From DATJPD01 sp036394195 (lineage in GTDB: Bacteria; Pseudomonadota; Alphaproteobacteria; CACIAM-22H2): a stretch of DNA of 33,326 nucleotides. The position numbers and the translations under genes are program-made. Every line of letters begins with the position of its first letter. Within the stretch, counting starts at the first letter, position 1. The stretch is from NCBI GenBank assembly GCA_036394195.1, contig DASWFO010000329.1, positions 1 to 33,326 on the forward strand, read 5' to 3'. Shown piece after piece: positions 1 through 6,134 of this stretch. The notes beneath the pieces were generated by a model. It worked only from the letters and a program-made list of their open reading frames with translations. It was not told the DNA's origin and made no database searches.

Positions 1-71
1 AGCGTCGGCGGCTGGCCCACCTGGGCCCAAGCCGGCGCCGCTCCCGCCGCAGCGGCCATCAACCCGATCAC
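1..71 (-). CDS. Small secreted two-cysteine protein, paralog 4 (cut by left edge)
   Basis: This is the N-terminal part of a fourth member of the tandem family that follows at 109, 552 and 893. The minus-strand reading gives a hydrophobic, alanine-rich signal peptide ending PAWAQ, a good signal peptidase I site, very like the one of the 552-884 paralog. An in-frame TGA just upstream limits the start. GTG at 71 is the first plausible codon and ATG at 62 is an alternative; neither has a clear Shine-Dalgarno site. The mature part, including the expected cysteines, lies outside the window, so membership rests on the signal peptide and position only. It begins 37 bases after the stop of the 109-411 gene, consistent with one transcript. 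Function unknown. Confidence 0.5.
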   Translation of the reverse strand, partial: MIGLMAAAAGAAPAWAQVGQPPT

Positions 72-108
72 GGCCCAGATGCATAAGATCCGGGCGGCTC
101 ACGAACCC

Positions 109-411
109 TCAGTACGTGAGTGAGAGCTGGGCCGCTTGCAATTTCTCGCGGCAGGTCTTTTCGTCGTTGTGAGCCGCGGCCTGGGCGGCCTCCGTCAGGA
201 AGGTCTGCGCCTCGGCGCGGCCGGTTTCCTGCCGGGACGTGCCACCCTGCACCCCAAGCTCGGGCGAGTTTTGCAACTTCTTGACCTGGTCGGCACAGCT
301 CGAGCTTTCTTGCATCGGGCTTTGCATCGGACTTTGCGTCGGGCTTTGCGCCCAAGCCGGCGCCGCCAGGCCGGCGACGAGGAGAATTATCAACACGGAG
401 GCGCGCACCAT
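109..411 (-). CDS. Small secreted two-cysteine protein, paralog 3
   Basis: Protein of 100 residues with a typical signal peptide (hydrophobic residues 5-18, cleavage after AWAQ at about residue 22), so probably periplasmic. The mature part starts with a QSPM-type repeat (QSPTQSPMQSPMQ). It then carries the family core: SCADQVKKLQ, a SPELGVQGG motif, and a C-terminal helix with HNDEKTC and a terminal LSLTY. The two mature cysteines, in SCAD and in EKTC, are shared with the next two paralogs and could form one disulfide. ATG start with GGGAG about 8 bases upstream. I do not recognise a named family. Size and layout suggest a small helical periplasmic protein. It lies in a tandem array with paralogs at 552-884 and 893-1159 and a partial one at the left edge. 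Confidence 0.8.
   Translation of the reverse strand: MVRASVLIILLVAGLAAPAWAQSPTQSPMQSPMQESSSCADQVKKLQNSPELGVQGGTSRQETGRAEAQTFLTEAAQAAAHNDEKTCREKLQAAQLSLTY
312..347 (-). repeat. Three 12-bp in-frame tandem repeats (QSP(M/T) units)
   Basis: Three consecutive 12-base units differing at one or two positions. They lie inside the 109-411 gene and encode the QSPT/QSPM repeats just after the signal peptide. The unit length is a multiple of three, so gain or loss of copies would keep the frame. Confidence 0.7.
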
Positions 412-551
412 GGCGTTTCTCCCGAACGGACAGACAGCCTCAGGAGAGTCGAGTGTGGCGCGCGCGGCCGGCCGTCAACCGCACCCCGGTAGTCCAGCGC
501 GAGGTGCGGGGCGCTGCGGCGTCGAAAGAGTTTTTCTGAGCGGCGCTGCGA

Positions 552-884
552 TCAGTAGCTCAGCGCGATCTTCGCCAGGTCGAAGCTCCGCCAGCAGAGC
601 TTGTCGTCATGGCGGGCGGCCGCGTCCGCCGCCGCCTGGAGATAGCCCTGGGCGCTGACGCGCGCCGTCTGCTGATGACGGCCGCCGCCCTGAACGCCCA
701 GCTCAGGCGAGGCCTGAAGCTTTTTCACCTCGTCGGCGCAGTTGCCGGGCCGCTGGAACATCGGCGGCATGTCCACCTGGGCCGCGGCGGGAGCGGGGGC
801 AAAGCCCGGGGCCGCTCCTCCGGCTGCGGCGATCAGCCCGATCGCGGCGCCGACGCGCCAGATGCGACAGCGCATCGGTCTCAT
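552..884 (-). CDS. Small secreted two-cysteine protein, paralog 2
   Basis: Protein of 110 residues. A signal peptide (hydrophobic residues about 11-28, AAAQ near residue 36) precedes the family core: NCADEVKKLQ, ASPELGVQGG, a basic/Gln-rich linker, an alanine-rich helix, HDDKLC and terminal ALSY. Both family cysteines are kept. The reading frame stays open far upstream; ATG at 884 was chosen because the signal peptide starts there and the previous gene's stop lies at 893. A weak GAGG precedes it. ATG at 875 is an alternative. The 8-base gap to the upstream paralog implies co-transcription. Closest in window to paralog 4 (similar signal peptide) and paralog 3 (core). Confidence 0.78.
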   Translation of the reverse strand: MRPMRCRIWRVGAAIGLIAAAGGAAPGFAPAPAAAQVDMPPMFQRPGNCADEVKKLQASPELGVQGGGRHQQTARVSAQGYLQAAADAAARHDDKLCWRSFDLAKIALSY

Positions 885-892
885 GGGGGGCC

Positions 893-1159
893 TCAGTAGG
901 TCATCGACACCTGGGCGCGCTGCAGGTTCTCCCGGCAGGCCTTCTCGTCGTTCTGGGCGGCGGCGCGCGCCGCCATCTCCAGATAAAGATTGGCGTTCGC
1001 CCGGCCATTGCGCTGCCCCGCCGTGCCACCCTGAATCCGCAGCTCGGGCGAGGCCTGGAGCGCCTTCACCTCGTCGGCGCAGCTCCGGGGTTGTGCCGCA
1101 GCCGGCATTGACGCGAGCGCGGCGACCAGAAGCATGAGCAATCCCGAGCCGTGCCGCAT
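893..1159 (-). CDS. Small secreted two-cysteine protein, paralog 1 (first of the array)
   Basis: Protein of 88 residues and the most compact family member. The signal peptide (about residues 5-22, cleavage near AAAQ) is followed almost directly by SCADEVKALQ, ASPELRIQGG, a short linker, an alanine-rich helix, NDEKAC and terminal VSMTY. The ATG at 1159 has a strong GGGGGGAAAG ribosome site directly upstream. It is the 5' gene of the minus-strand array, so the transcript probably starts in 1160-1374, where a structured repeat (1181-1330) would fall in its leader. Family and function are not recognised. The paired cysteines and terminal S-x-T/S-Y are the shared signature. Confidence 0.8.
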   Translation of the reverse strand: MRHGSGLLMLLVAALASMPAAAQPRSCADEVKALQASPELRIQGGTAGQRNGRANANLYLEMAARAAAQNDEKACRENLQRAQVSMTY

Positions 1160-1180
1160 CTTTCCCCCCGTTATCTTGAC

Positions 1181-1330
1181 CCGCTCGCATTTAGCCGCCA
1201 CACCGGCCGGATATTGCGAGGGGGCCCAAACTCCTGCAGGGGGCGAAGCCCCCTGCAACCCCGGGCCCCCTCGGACCCCGGCCCTAAATGCTCGCGGGCG
1301 CAGCCGCATCCGCGGCTGCGGGTGACTCAC
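1181..1330 (+). repeat. Dispersed structured element, copy A1
   Basis: Copy of the element family described under findings, written in plus orientation. Stem I is CATTTAG (1188-1194) with CTAAATG (1284-1290). Its loop starts GCCGCCACACC and holds a nested 10-bp hairpin with GAA loop (1235-1257). Stem II is a perfect 9-bp stem around an ATCC tetraloop (1299-1320), followed by the conserved GTGACTCAC, with GACTC at 1324-1328. It fills most of the spacer between the COG4705 gene and the secreted-protein array, so on the minus strand it lies in the leader of the 893-1159 gene. Confidence 0.7.
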
Positions 1331-1374
1331 GACGAGCATCTTTCCCCCTCCTTCAAGTTCGGCGCCTGGTTCGC

Positions 1375-2154
1375 TCAGGCGCTCTGGCTGCTGTCGCCGG
1401 GATGGCCGCCGGCGCGCTGCGCGGTGAACAGAATACACGCCACGATGACAATAGCGATGATCGACGACGAGCTGATGCGGCTGAGATTGAGGCCGCCACT
1501 GGCGAACGGCTTGGTCAGCAGGTCGCCGACGGTGGCGCCGAGCGGCCGGGTGAGGATGAACGCGGTCCAGAACAGCAGGGTGTGCGAGACCCGGGTCGAC
1601 GCATAGGCGGCGGCGACCAGGGCCAAGGCACCCGCGAAGACGAACGCGGCGCCTTCGTAGCCCAGCCCCGAGCTGTCGGCGAGGAAGTCGCCGAGCGCCG
1701 TGCCCAGCGTGTTCGAGAACAGGATGGTCAGCCAGTAGAAGATCTCGGCCTTGGGCGTCGCGATGTCGGAGACCGACACCGAGCCGACGGCGCGCCACCA
1801 GGCGCCCAGCACCAGCATCAATAGGGCGAACAGGATCAGCGAGCCGCCGACATAGCCGATGCCGAGCGAGCGGTCGGCGAAGTCGGCCATGGTGGTGCCG
1901 GCGGTCGTCGTCGCGACGATCACCGCCCAATAGAGGAACGGATGGAAGCGCCGGGCCGCGACCTGCGCCGTCACGGTGGCGAGGAAGAACGCGAAGAAGA
2001 TGCCGGTGCTGACGACGTAGCCGAGATTCATCGTCATCGAGAACGCGTCGCCGGCGGTTTCGCCGAGCGTGGTCGCGAACACCTTGATGACCCAAAACGC
2101 GAGCGTGATTTCGGGGACTTTGCTGAGGACGGCCTGAGAGGATGATTTGTGCAT
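1375..2154 (-). CDS. COG4705-type multi-pass membrane protein with fourfold motif
   Basis: Protein of 259 residues resembling the uncharacterised membrane-anchored protein family COG4705. About eight hydrophobic segments span residues 15-245. The motif T-L-G-x-T-x-G-D recurs four times: TTLGETAGD (28-36), TAGTTMADF (84-92), NTLGTALGD (148-156) and RPLGATVGD (203-211). Three are followed within about 10 residues by a LGY/LGIGY turn. This points to internal duplication, with acidic residues repeated within the membrane as in some cation transporters; transport is inference only. ATG at 2154 has AGGAG seven bases upstream; the frame stays open 48 bases further, but that stretch lacks a ribosome site. 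It stands alone between structured repeats on both sides. Confidence 0.85.
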   Translation of the reverse strand: MHKSSSQAVLSKVPEITLAFWVIKVFATTLGETAGDAFSMTMNLGYVVSTGIFFAFFLATVTAQVAARRFHPFLYWAVIVATTTAGTTMADFADRSLGIGYVGGSLILFALLMLVLGAWWRAVGSVSVSDIATPKAEIFYWLTILFSNTLGTALGDFLADSSGLGYEGAAFVFAGALALVAAAYASTRVSHTLLFWTAFILTRPLGATVGDLLTKPFASGGLNLSRISSSSIIAIVIVACILFTAQRAGGHPGDSSQSA

Positions 2155-2190
2155 AGTCGGACTCCTGACACGCGAATAACGGCAACCCGC

Positions 2191-2276
2191 CGCGGCCCTC
2201 ATGGCGGCCGCACGGGTGACTTCAATGGCTCCCAGGACAGTTCGTGTTATTGACGCGCGTGCGGATGCACGCGCGC
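2191..2276 (+). repeat. Decayed copy of the structured element (stems II and III only)
   Basis: GCGGCC...GGCCGC near 2193-2213 resembles stem II. It is followed by GGTGACTTC where intact copies have GTGACTCAC, then a perfect 9-bp stem around a GGAT loop at 2254-2275, like stem III of copy A2. Stem I is not recognisable and the GACTC site has become GACTT. The rest of 2155-2512 shows no gene; it holds the COG4705 ribosome site, this repeat and the hairpin at 2491-2514. Confidence 0.45.
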
Positions 2277-2490
2277 AGCCATTCGAATACGGCCTAAAAG
2301 GCTAGCCGCGCGGTGTGGCAACTTTACGGCAGGCTGGGGTTCTCGCCGTTCCATGGATCCCGGATCGCGCCGCCCCATTTCATGGGCGCCCGTCCGCGGC
2401 CTTGAAGGCCGCGAACGCAGCGCAACGGGCGGCTTATCCGACGACTGTTCTTATTGATCGCGTCCGGCGAAATCGCGGCAAGTCGGGGAT

Positions 2491-2514
2491 GACGCTCCGG
2501 TTTACCGGAGCGTC
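2491..2514 (-). terminator. Hairpin at the end of the GST gene
   Basis: Perfect 10-bp stem (2491-2500 with 2505-2514) around a TTTA loop, overlapping the GST stop codon. No U-tract follows on the minus strand, so it may act as a 3' stability hairpin rather than a true intrinsic terminator. Confidence 0.45.
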
Positions 2515-3202
2515 ACTCGGCGGCGATGGCGGTATCGACGAACTGCGAGACCCAGACGTTGCGGCGCTTCAGCGCCGTGCGATAGAGCGCCTCGAATTCG
2601 CCGGGCGGGAAGGAGTGCGTCGACGGGCGCTGCAGCAGCGTGTCGCGCCACGCCTTCAGCCGCGGGAACTTCTCGATGTGGCCGAGCGGCGTCACCCGGT
2701 CGAGGAAGGTGTAGCGCTGCAGGAACGGCGCGTAGGCCGCGTCGACCAGCGAGTACCTGGCGCCGTTGAAGAACGGGCCGGCGTTCTGGCGCGCCAGCGC
2801 CCCCTCCAGGCGCTCGAACGCCACCGGGATCCCGGCCGCCGCCTTCTTGAAATCGGCCTCGGTCGCGGCATAGGCGGTGCCGGTCACCGCGGCGGCGAAA
2901 CTCGGCACGTAATCGGTCCAGGCGCGGTTGACAGCGCGCAGCACCGGGTCGGCCGGATGCAGCCGCGGCTCGGTGGTCTCGTCCAGGAACTCGGCGATGG
3001 CGCTCGATTCGAACAGCGAGACCTTGTCGTCGAGGCGGAGCACCGGCACTTTCTTGTGCGGCGAGATGGCGAGGAACCACTCGGGCCGGTTGTCGGGCTC
3101 GATGTGTCGGAACTCGAAGTCGATCTGCTTCTCACGCAACACGATCGCCGCGCGCTGCACCCAGGGGCAGGTCTTGAAGCTGACGAGGAGATATTTCGGC
3201 AT
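2513..3202 (-). CDS. Glutathione S-transferase family protein
   Basis: Protein of 229 residues, normal for soluble GSTs. The N-terminal thioredoxin-like domain (about 1-78) carries the CPWVQRA active-site motif at residues 12-18, the cis-proline segment KKVPVL and the glutathione-contacting LFESSAIAEFL. The helical C-terminal domain contains FFNGARYSLVDAAYAPF, the usual N-capping D-x-A-x-x-P region. A cysteine rather than serine or tyrosine in the active site suggests an omega/beta-like member acting by thiol transfer or reductive deglutathionylation. The physiological substrate cannot be told. ATG at 3202 has GGAGG six bases upstream. Upstream lie a compound REP hairpin (3264-3322) and an unknown small gene in the same direction. 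Confidence 0.9.
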   Translation of the reverse strand: MPKYLLVSFKTCPWVQRAAIVLREKQIDFEFRHIEPDNRPEWFLAISPHKKVPVLRLDDKVSLFESSAIAEFLDETTEPRLHPADPVLRAVNRAWTDYVPSFAAAVTGTAYAATEADFKKAAAGIPVAFERLEGALARQNAGPFFNGARYSLVDAAYAPFLQRYTFLDRVTPLGHIEKFPRLKAWRDTLLQRPSTHSFPPGEFEALYRTALKRRNVWVSQFVDTAIAAE

Positions 3203-3263
3203 TGCAGGCCTCCGGGACTTCGGGTTCCGCGGGATCGTCTCCAGGCCGATCATGGCATGCCGT

Positions 3264-3322
3264 GGATGGCCGCAACAGTGGGAAGCATGCCCTCGGGCGA
3301 CCCGGGGGTGCGGCCATGACGG
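3264..3322 (+). repeat. Compound REP hairpin, copy a
   Basis: Outer stem ATGGCCGCA (3266-3274) with TGCGGCCAT (3309-3317), flanked by GGA and TGACGG-like ends. The conserved interior includes AAGCATGCCCTCGGGC and CCCGGGGG. Copies b (3821) and c (5452) share the interior, but their outer stems have different, still paired, sequences. Confidence 0.65.
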
Positions 3323-3329
3323 AAGGAGA

Positions 3330-3659
3330 TCAGGGCTGCTTGCCGCGCGAAGGCGTTAGCGCGAAGGCGCCGAGCCAGGTGCGCCACGCGGCCTCGGTGA
3401 GCTCAGCCCATGTCTGGAGGGGCCACATCAGGAACGGCCCCATCAGGAGCGGGTTCGCGAACAGCGGATTGGCCAGGGCCGCCTGGGACAGGAACGGGAG
3501 GCCCGGCAGTGCCGCGGCGAGCGCATCGAAGGACGGCGTGGCGCGCAGCATGATGCCGATCGCCTCGCCGCTGTCGCCGGCCGGCGGGCGATGCACGATC
3601 TCGATGTCGAGCCCGGGAAGACGCGCCACGGCGCGGGTTTGCTCGGTCGGAGGTGTCAC
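3330..3659 (-). CDS. Small hypothetical protein
   Basis: Protein of 109 residues with a GTG start at 3659 and a GGGAG ribosome site six bases upstream. No family is recognised. An ordinary soluble N-terminus (residues 1-45) precedes an unusual hydrophobic, proline- and asparagine-rich segment, ALANPLFANPLLMGPFLMWP, then an amphipathic helix rich in Trp (TWAELTEAAWRTW). The repeated A-N-P-L units and tryptophans suggest membrane-surface or protein-protein binding rather than catalysis; this is inference. It precedes the GST gene on the same strand, but a compound REP hairpin lies between them, so co-transcription is uncertain. Confidence 0.6.
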   Translation of the reverse strand: MTPPTEQTRAVARLPGLDIEIVHRPPAGDSGEAIGIMLRATPSFDALAAALPGLPFLSQAALANPLFANPLLMGPFLMWPLQTWAELTEAAWRTWLGAFALTPSRGKQP

Positions 3660-3751
3660 GGCAGTCTCCCTGCTGGTGGCGGTGTCAGAAGAAACAGATT
3701 CCGAAGCACAAAAGTTCCGGGGACCTAACCCTATGTCCCGTGTTCGACCAA

Positions 3752-3782
3752 GATGGACCCCGCGTCAAGCGCGGGGTGACGG
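3752..3782 (+). repeat. REP palindrome (GGACCCCGCG type)
   Basis: Same palindrome, in plus orientation, as the two copies flanking the GIY-YIG gene (5549-5582 inverted, 5904-5937 direct): CCCCGCG and CGCGGGG around a short TCAAG-type loop, ending TGACGG. It lies in the gene-free stretch 3660-4029. That stretch also holds a CCGTGTCTCCGTGG repeat arm (about 3809-3822), compound hairpin b, and the ribosome site of the following monooxygenase gene. Confidence 0.75.
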
Positions 3783-3820
3783 ATAGGACTTTGCCGTTTC
3801 CGTGCTCGCCGTGTCTCCGT

Positions 3821-3892
3821 GGATGCCCCGAACGGTGAAAGCATGCCCTCGGGCCGGCCTCCGGCCGGACCCGGGGGTCGGGGCATGACGGA
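3821..3892 (+). repeat. Compound REP hairpin, copy b
   Basis: Outer stem ATGCCCCGA (3823-3831) with TCGGGGCAT (3878-3886), nine perfect pairs. Interior GTGAAAGCATGCCCTCGG, a GGCCGG..CCGGCC inner hairpin and CCCGGGGG, ending TGACGG. The interior is shared with copies a and c while the outer stem sequence differs by paired substitutions. Confidence 0.7.
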
Positions 3893-4029
3893 GTGAGCTG
3901 GATGAACCGGGCTCGTGCGAGGCGATAGAAAAATTCACTGAGCCGGGCGCGTGCGGACGGCTATGTCTTCCTGGTCCATCGCTTGCATGCTCCGCTCGTG
4001 CAGCGGATAAGAGGATCGAGAGGACCGAC

Positions 4030-5367
4030 ATGGCCAGCTCCCGTCAACTCCGCCTCACCGCGTTCATGCGGCCGGTCAGCCTCCACACCGGGGCGTGGCG
4101 CTATCCCGGCGCCTTTGCGGACGCCAATTTCAACTTCCAGCACATCAAGCGCTTCGCCCAGACCTTGGAGCGCGGCCGGTTCGACGGCTTCTTCATGGCC
4201 GATCATCTCGCCGTGCTCAACATGCCGATGGACGCGCTGAAGCGCAGCGCCACGGTGACGTCGTTCGAGCCGATGACTTTGCTGGCGGCGCTCGCCATGG
4301 TGACCGAGCATTTGGGGCTGCTCGCCACCGGCTCCACCACCTTCGACCAGCCCTACCATGTCGCGCGGCGCTTCGCCTCGCTCGACCATTTGAGCGGCGG
4401 CCGCGCCGGCTGGAACATCGTCACCACCTCCAACCCCGATGCGGCGCTGAATTTCGGCCTCGACGAGCATGTCGAGCACGACGAGCGCTATCGCCGGGCG
4501 CGCGAGTTCTTCGACGTCGTCACCGGGCTGTGGGACAGCTGGGCGGACGACGCGTTCACCCGCGACGTCGACACGGGCATTTTTTTCGACCCCGAAAAGC
4601 TGCATGTGCTCAACCACAAGGGCAAGTATCTGTCGGTCCGCGGCCCGCTCAATATCGGCCGGCCGGTCCAGGGCTGGCCGGTGATCGTGCAGGCGGGCGC
4701 CTCCGACGCCGGCCGCCAGCTCGCCGCCGAGACCGCCGAAGCGGTGTTCACCGCCCAGAGCGACCTGCCCACCGGCCAGCGCTTCTACGCCGACGTGAAG
4801 GGCCGCATGGAAAAATACGGCCGCGATCCCGATCATATGAAGATCCTGCCCGGCTGCTTCGTGGTGATCGGCGACAGCATCGATGAGGCGCGGGAGAAGC
4901 GCGCTAAGCTCGACAGTCTCGTCAACTACGACAGCGCGATCGCGTCGCTGTCGATCGCGCTCGGCCACGACGCCGCGAAGTTCGACCCCGACAAACCGCT
5001 GCCCGAGATCCCGGAAAGCAACGCCAGCAAGAGCGGCCGCGAGCGCGCCATCGCCCTCGGCAAGCGCGACAACCTGACCGTGCGCCAGCTGGCCCAGCGC
5101 CTCGGCGGCTTCGCCGGCCTCGCCATGGTCGGCACGCCCAAGACGATCGCCGACCAGATGGAGGAATGGCTGGAGACACGGGGCTCGGACGGATTCACCA
5201 TTCAATTCCCGCATCTGCCGGGCGGCCTCGACGACTTCGTCGAGCGCGTGATCCCCGAGCTGCAGCGGCGCGGCCTGTTCCGCCGCGAGTACGAAGGCAA
5301 GACGTTGCGCGAGAACCTGGGGTTGCCGAGGCCGGAGAATAGGTTTTTCCCGCGCACTTCGAGTTGA
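4030..5367 (+). CDS. LLM-class flavin-dependent monooxygenase, NtaA/SnaA/DszA family
   Basis: Protein of 445 residues, the usual length for FMNH2-dependent monooxygenases of the nitrilotriacetate monooxygenase (NtaA/SnaA/DszA/SoxA) branch of the luciferase-like superfamily. Seen: the N-terminal strand with GAWRYPGA, the family motif RFDGFFMADHLA, TSFEPMTLLAALA, the active-site stretch DQPYHVARRFASLDHLSGGRAGWNIVTTSN, and QGWPVIVQAGASDAGRQLAAETAEAVF, which binds the flavin phosphate in relatives. These enzymes need a separate NAD(P)H:FMN reductase, which is not in the window. Substrates in the family include chelators, sulfonates and thiophenes; the substrate here cannot be told. ATG at 4030 follows GAGAGGACCGAC. 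It is a single-gene unit facing away from its minus-strand neighbours. Confidence 0.92.
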   Translation: MASSRQLRLTAFMRPVSLHTGAWRYPGAFADANFNFQHIKRFAQTLERGRFDGFFMADHLAVLNMPMDALKRSATVTSFEPMTLLAALAMVTEHLGLLATGSTTFDQPYHVARRFASLDHLSGGRAGWNIVTTSNPDAALNFGLDEHVEHDERYRRAREFFDVVTGLWDSWADDAFTRDVDTGIFFDPEKLHVLNHKGKYLSVRGPLNIGRPVQGWPVIVQAGASDAGRQLAAETAEAVFTAQSDLPTGQRFYADVKGRMEKYGRDPDHMKILPGCFVVIGDSIDEAREKRAKLDSLVNYDSAIASLSIALGHDAAKFDPDKPLPEIPESNASKSGRERAIALGKRDNLTVRQLAQRLGGFAGLAMVGTPKTIADQMEEWLETRGSDGFTIQFPHLPGGLDDFVERVIPELQRRGLFRREYEGKTLRENLGLPRPENRFFPRTSS

Positions 5368-5451
5368 GTCCCTCAAGCGCCGGGCGGGGCGCGGCCGCAG
5401 TTGCGGCCGTGATATGAAGACCGGCGAAGCGCCGGACTTTCGCGGACACAC

Positions 5452-5515
5452 GGACCCCGGCGCGTGAAAGCATGCCTTCGGCCGGCCTTCGGCCGGACCG
5501 GGGGGCCGGGGTGAC
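5452..5515 (+). repeat. Compound REP hairpin, copy c
   Basis: Outer stem ACCCCGGC (5454-5461) with GCCGGGGT (5505-5512). Interior GCGTGAAAGCATGCCTTCGG, a CCGGCCTTCGGCCGG hairpin and CCGGGG, ending TGAC. It lies downstream of the monooxygenase gene. The preceding bases 5368-5451 hold a GCGCCGGGCG motif and a CGGCCGCAGTTGCGGCCG palindrome, and no gene. Confidence 0.65.
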
Positions 5516-5548
5516 AACGGGTGGGGACGAAGCCGTTTGAAAAACTAA

Positions 5549-5582
5549 CCGTCACCCCGCGCTTGACGCGGGGTCCATCTTT
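5549..5582 (-). repeat. REP palindrome, left inverted flank of the GIY-YIG gene
   Basis: 34 bases that are the exact reverse complement of 5904-5937. The core is the CCCCGCG/CGCGGGG palindrome also found at 3752-3782. It lies 15 bases beyond the GIY-YIG stop codon. Confidence 0.85.
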
Positions 5583-5597
5583 TCTTTCAGCACTGCC

Positions 5598-5888
5598 TTA
5601 ACCGGACACGATTTTGTCGTAGAGGTCGTGCCACCCCGGGTTCTCCTTCTCGATCAGCGCCCGCTTCCACTCTCGCCGCCAGCGTTTCAGCTTTTTCTCG
5701 CGCTCAATAGCCGAGCGAGGATCATCAAAAGTCTCGAAATATACGAGCTGGTGGACGGCGTACTTCTTTGTGAAACCATCGACTACATCCGTCCGGTGTT
5801 CCCACACCCGGCGAACCAAGTCGTTCGTGATGCCCACGTACAGCGTGCCGTCTTTCTTGCTCGCCAGGATGTAGACGAAATAGGCCAC
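5598..5888 (-). CDS. Single-domain GIY-YIG endonuclease
   Basis: Protein of 96 residues, a complete stand-alone GIY-YIG domain of the small UvrC-like/YhbQ group. Seen: VYI and YVG at about residues 5-7 and 17-19 (the GIY...YIG strands), followed by NDLVRRVWEHR with the catalytic arginine and EH. A VYFETFDD strand then carries a candidate metal-binding glutamate, and IEREKKLKRWRREWK and ENPGWHDL complete the domain. The frame stays open upstream through a REP palindrome; GTG at 5888 was chosen because the family begins directly before the first strand (M-A-Y-F-V-Y-I). Perfect 34-bp inverted REP copies flank the gene at 5549-5582 and 5904-5937. In vivo targets of this group are largely unknown. 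DNA repair or a role tied to the flanking palindromes are both possible. Confidence 0.88.
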   Translation of the reverse strand: MAYFVYILASKKDGTLYVGITNDLVRRVWEHRTDVVDGFTKKYAVHQLVYFETFDDPRSAIEREKKLKRWRREWKRALIEKENPGWHDLYDKIVSG

Positions 5889-5903
5889 ACCCTGTCCATC
5901 GAC

Positions 5904-5937
5904 AAAGATGGACCCCGCGTCAAGCGCGGGGTGACGG
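5904..5937 (+). repeat. REP palindrome, right inverted flank of the GIY-YIG gene
   Basis: 34 bases exactly complementary to 5549-5582, starting 15 bases upstream of the GTG start of the nuclease. Together they frame a 389-bp unit containing only the nuclease gene. Confidence 0.85.
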
Positions 5938-6019
5938 AAGGGAAATGGCGCCGGCGCGTAACGTCTTCGGCCGTAGCTCACGCATCTAGATCGCTCCCCC
6001 ACCTCACCCCGCTCGGACG

Positions 6020-6044
6020 GCGAACGCTCCACTGGAGCGTTCGC
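6020..6044. repeat. Perfect 11-bp hairpin
   Basis: GCGAACGCTCC (6020-6030) and GGAGCGTTCGC (6034-6044) around ACT, in the gap 5938-6134 between the nuclease unit and the MetE-like gene. It has no T-run on either side, so it is more likely a repeat palindrome than a terminator. Confidence 0.55.
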
Positions 6045-6058
6045 TGATCGTCCTCGCG

Positions 6059-6126
6059 CCTCTCCGCCCACTTACGCTGCGCCGCCGCGAAGCGCCGGCG
6101 GGCGCAAAGACTGGGGGGCGGAGAGG
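6059..6126 (-). terminator. Long nested hairpin after the MetE-like gene
   Basis: Outer 11-bp stem CCTCTCCGCCC (6059-6069) with GGGCGGAGAGG (6116-6126), and an inner GC-rich stem around TGCGCC...GGGCGCA. It starts 8 bases past the MetE-like stop on the minus strand. It resembles the common ctctccgccc dispersed palindromes and could also protect or end the transcript. No U-tract is visible. Confidence 0.4.
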
Positions 6127-6134
6127 GGGTAAGA

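Noticed and set aside
1181..1330. The structured element as an integron attC or CRISPR repeat
   Set aside because: No cassette genes, no integrase, and copies are kilobases apart without spacers. The stems vary while the loops are conserved, which does not fit either.
893..2185. A 430-codon open frame on the minus strand running across the COG4705 gene into the secreted-protein gene
   Set aside because: Its upstream part is Arg/His-rich out-of-frame translation of the COG4705 gene. Only the last 88 codons, with their own ribosome site and signal peptide, are real.
3961..5517. A 518-codon open frame antisense to the flavin monooxygenase
   Set aside because: It mirrors the GC-rich third-position pattern of the real gene, has no recognisable domain, and the plus-strand protein is a clear family member.
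5598..6071. A 157-residue version of the GIY-YIG protein
   Set aside because: The additional N-terminal residues are translation of the flanking REP palindrome and spacer. The domain itself begins at GTG 5888.
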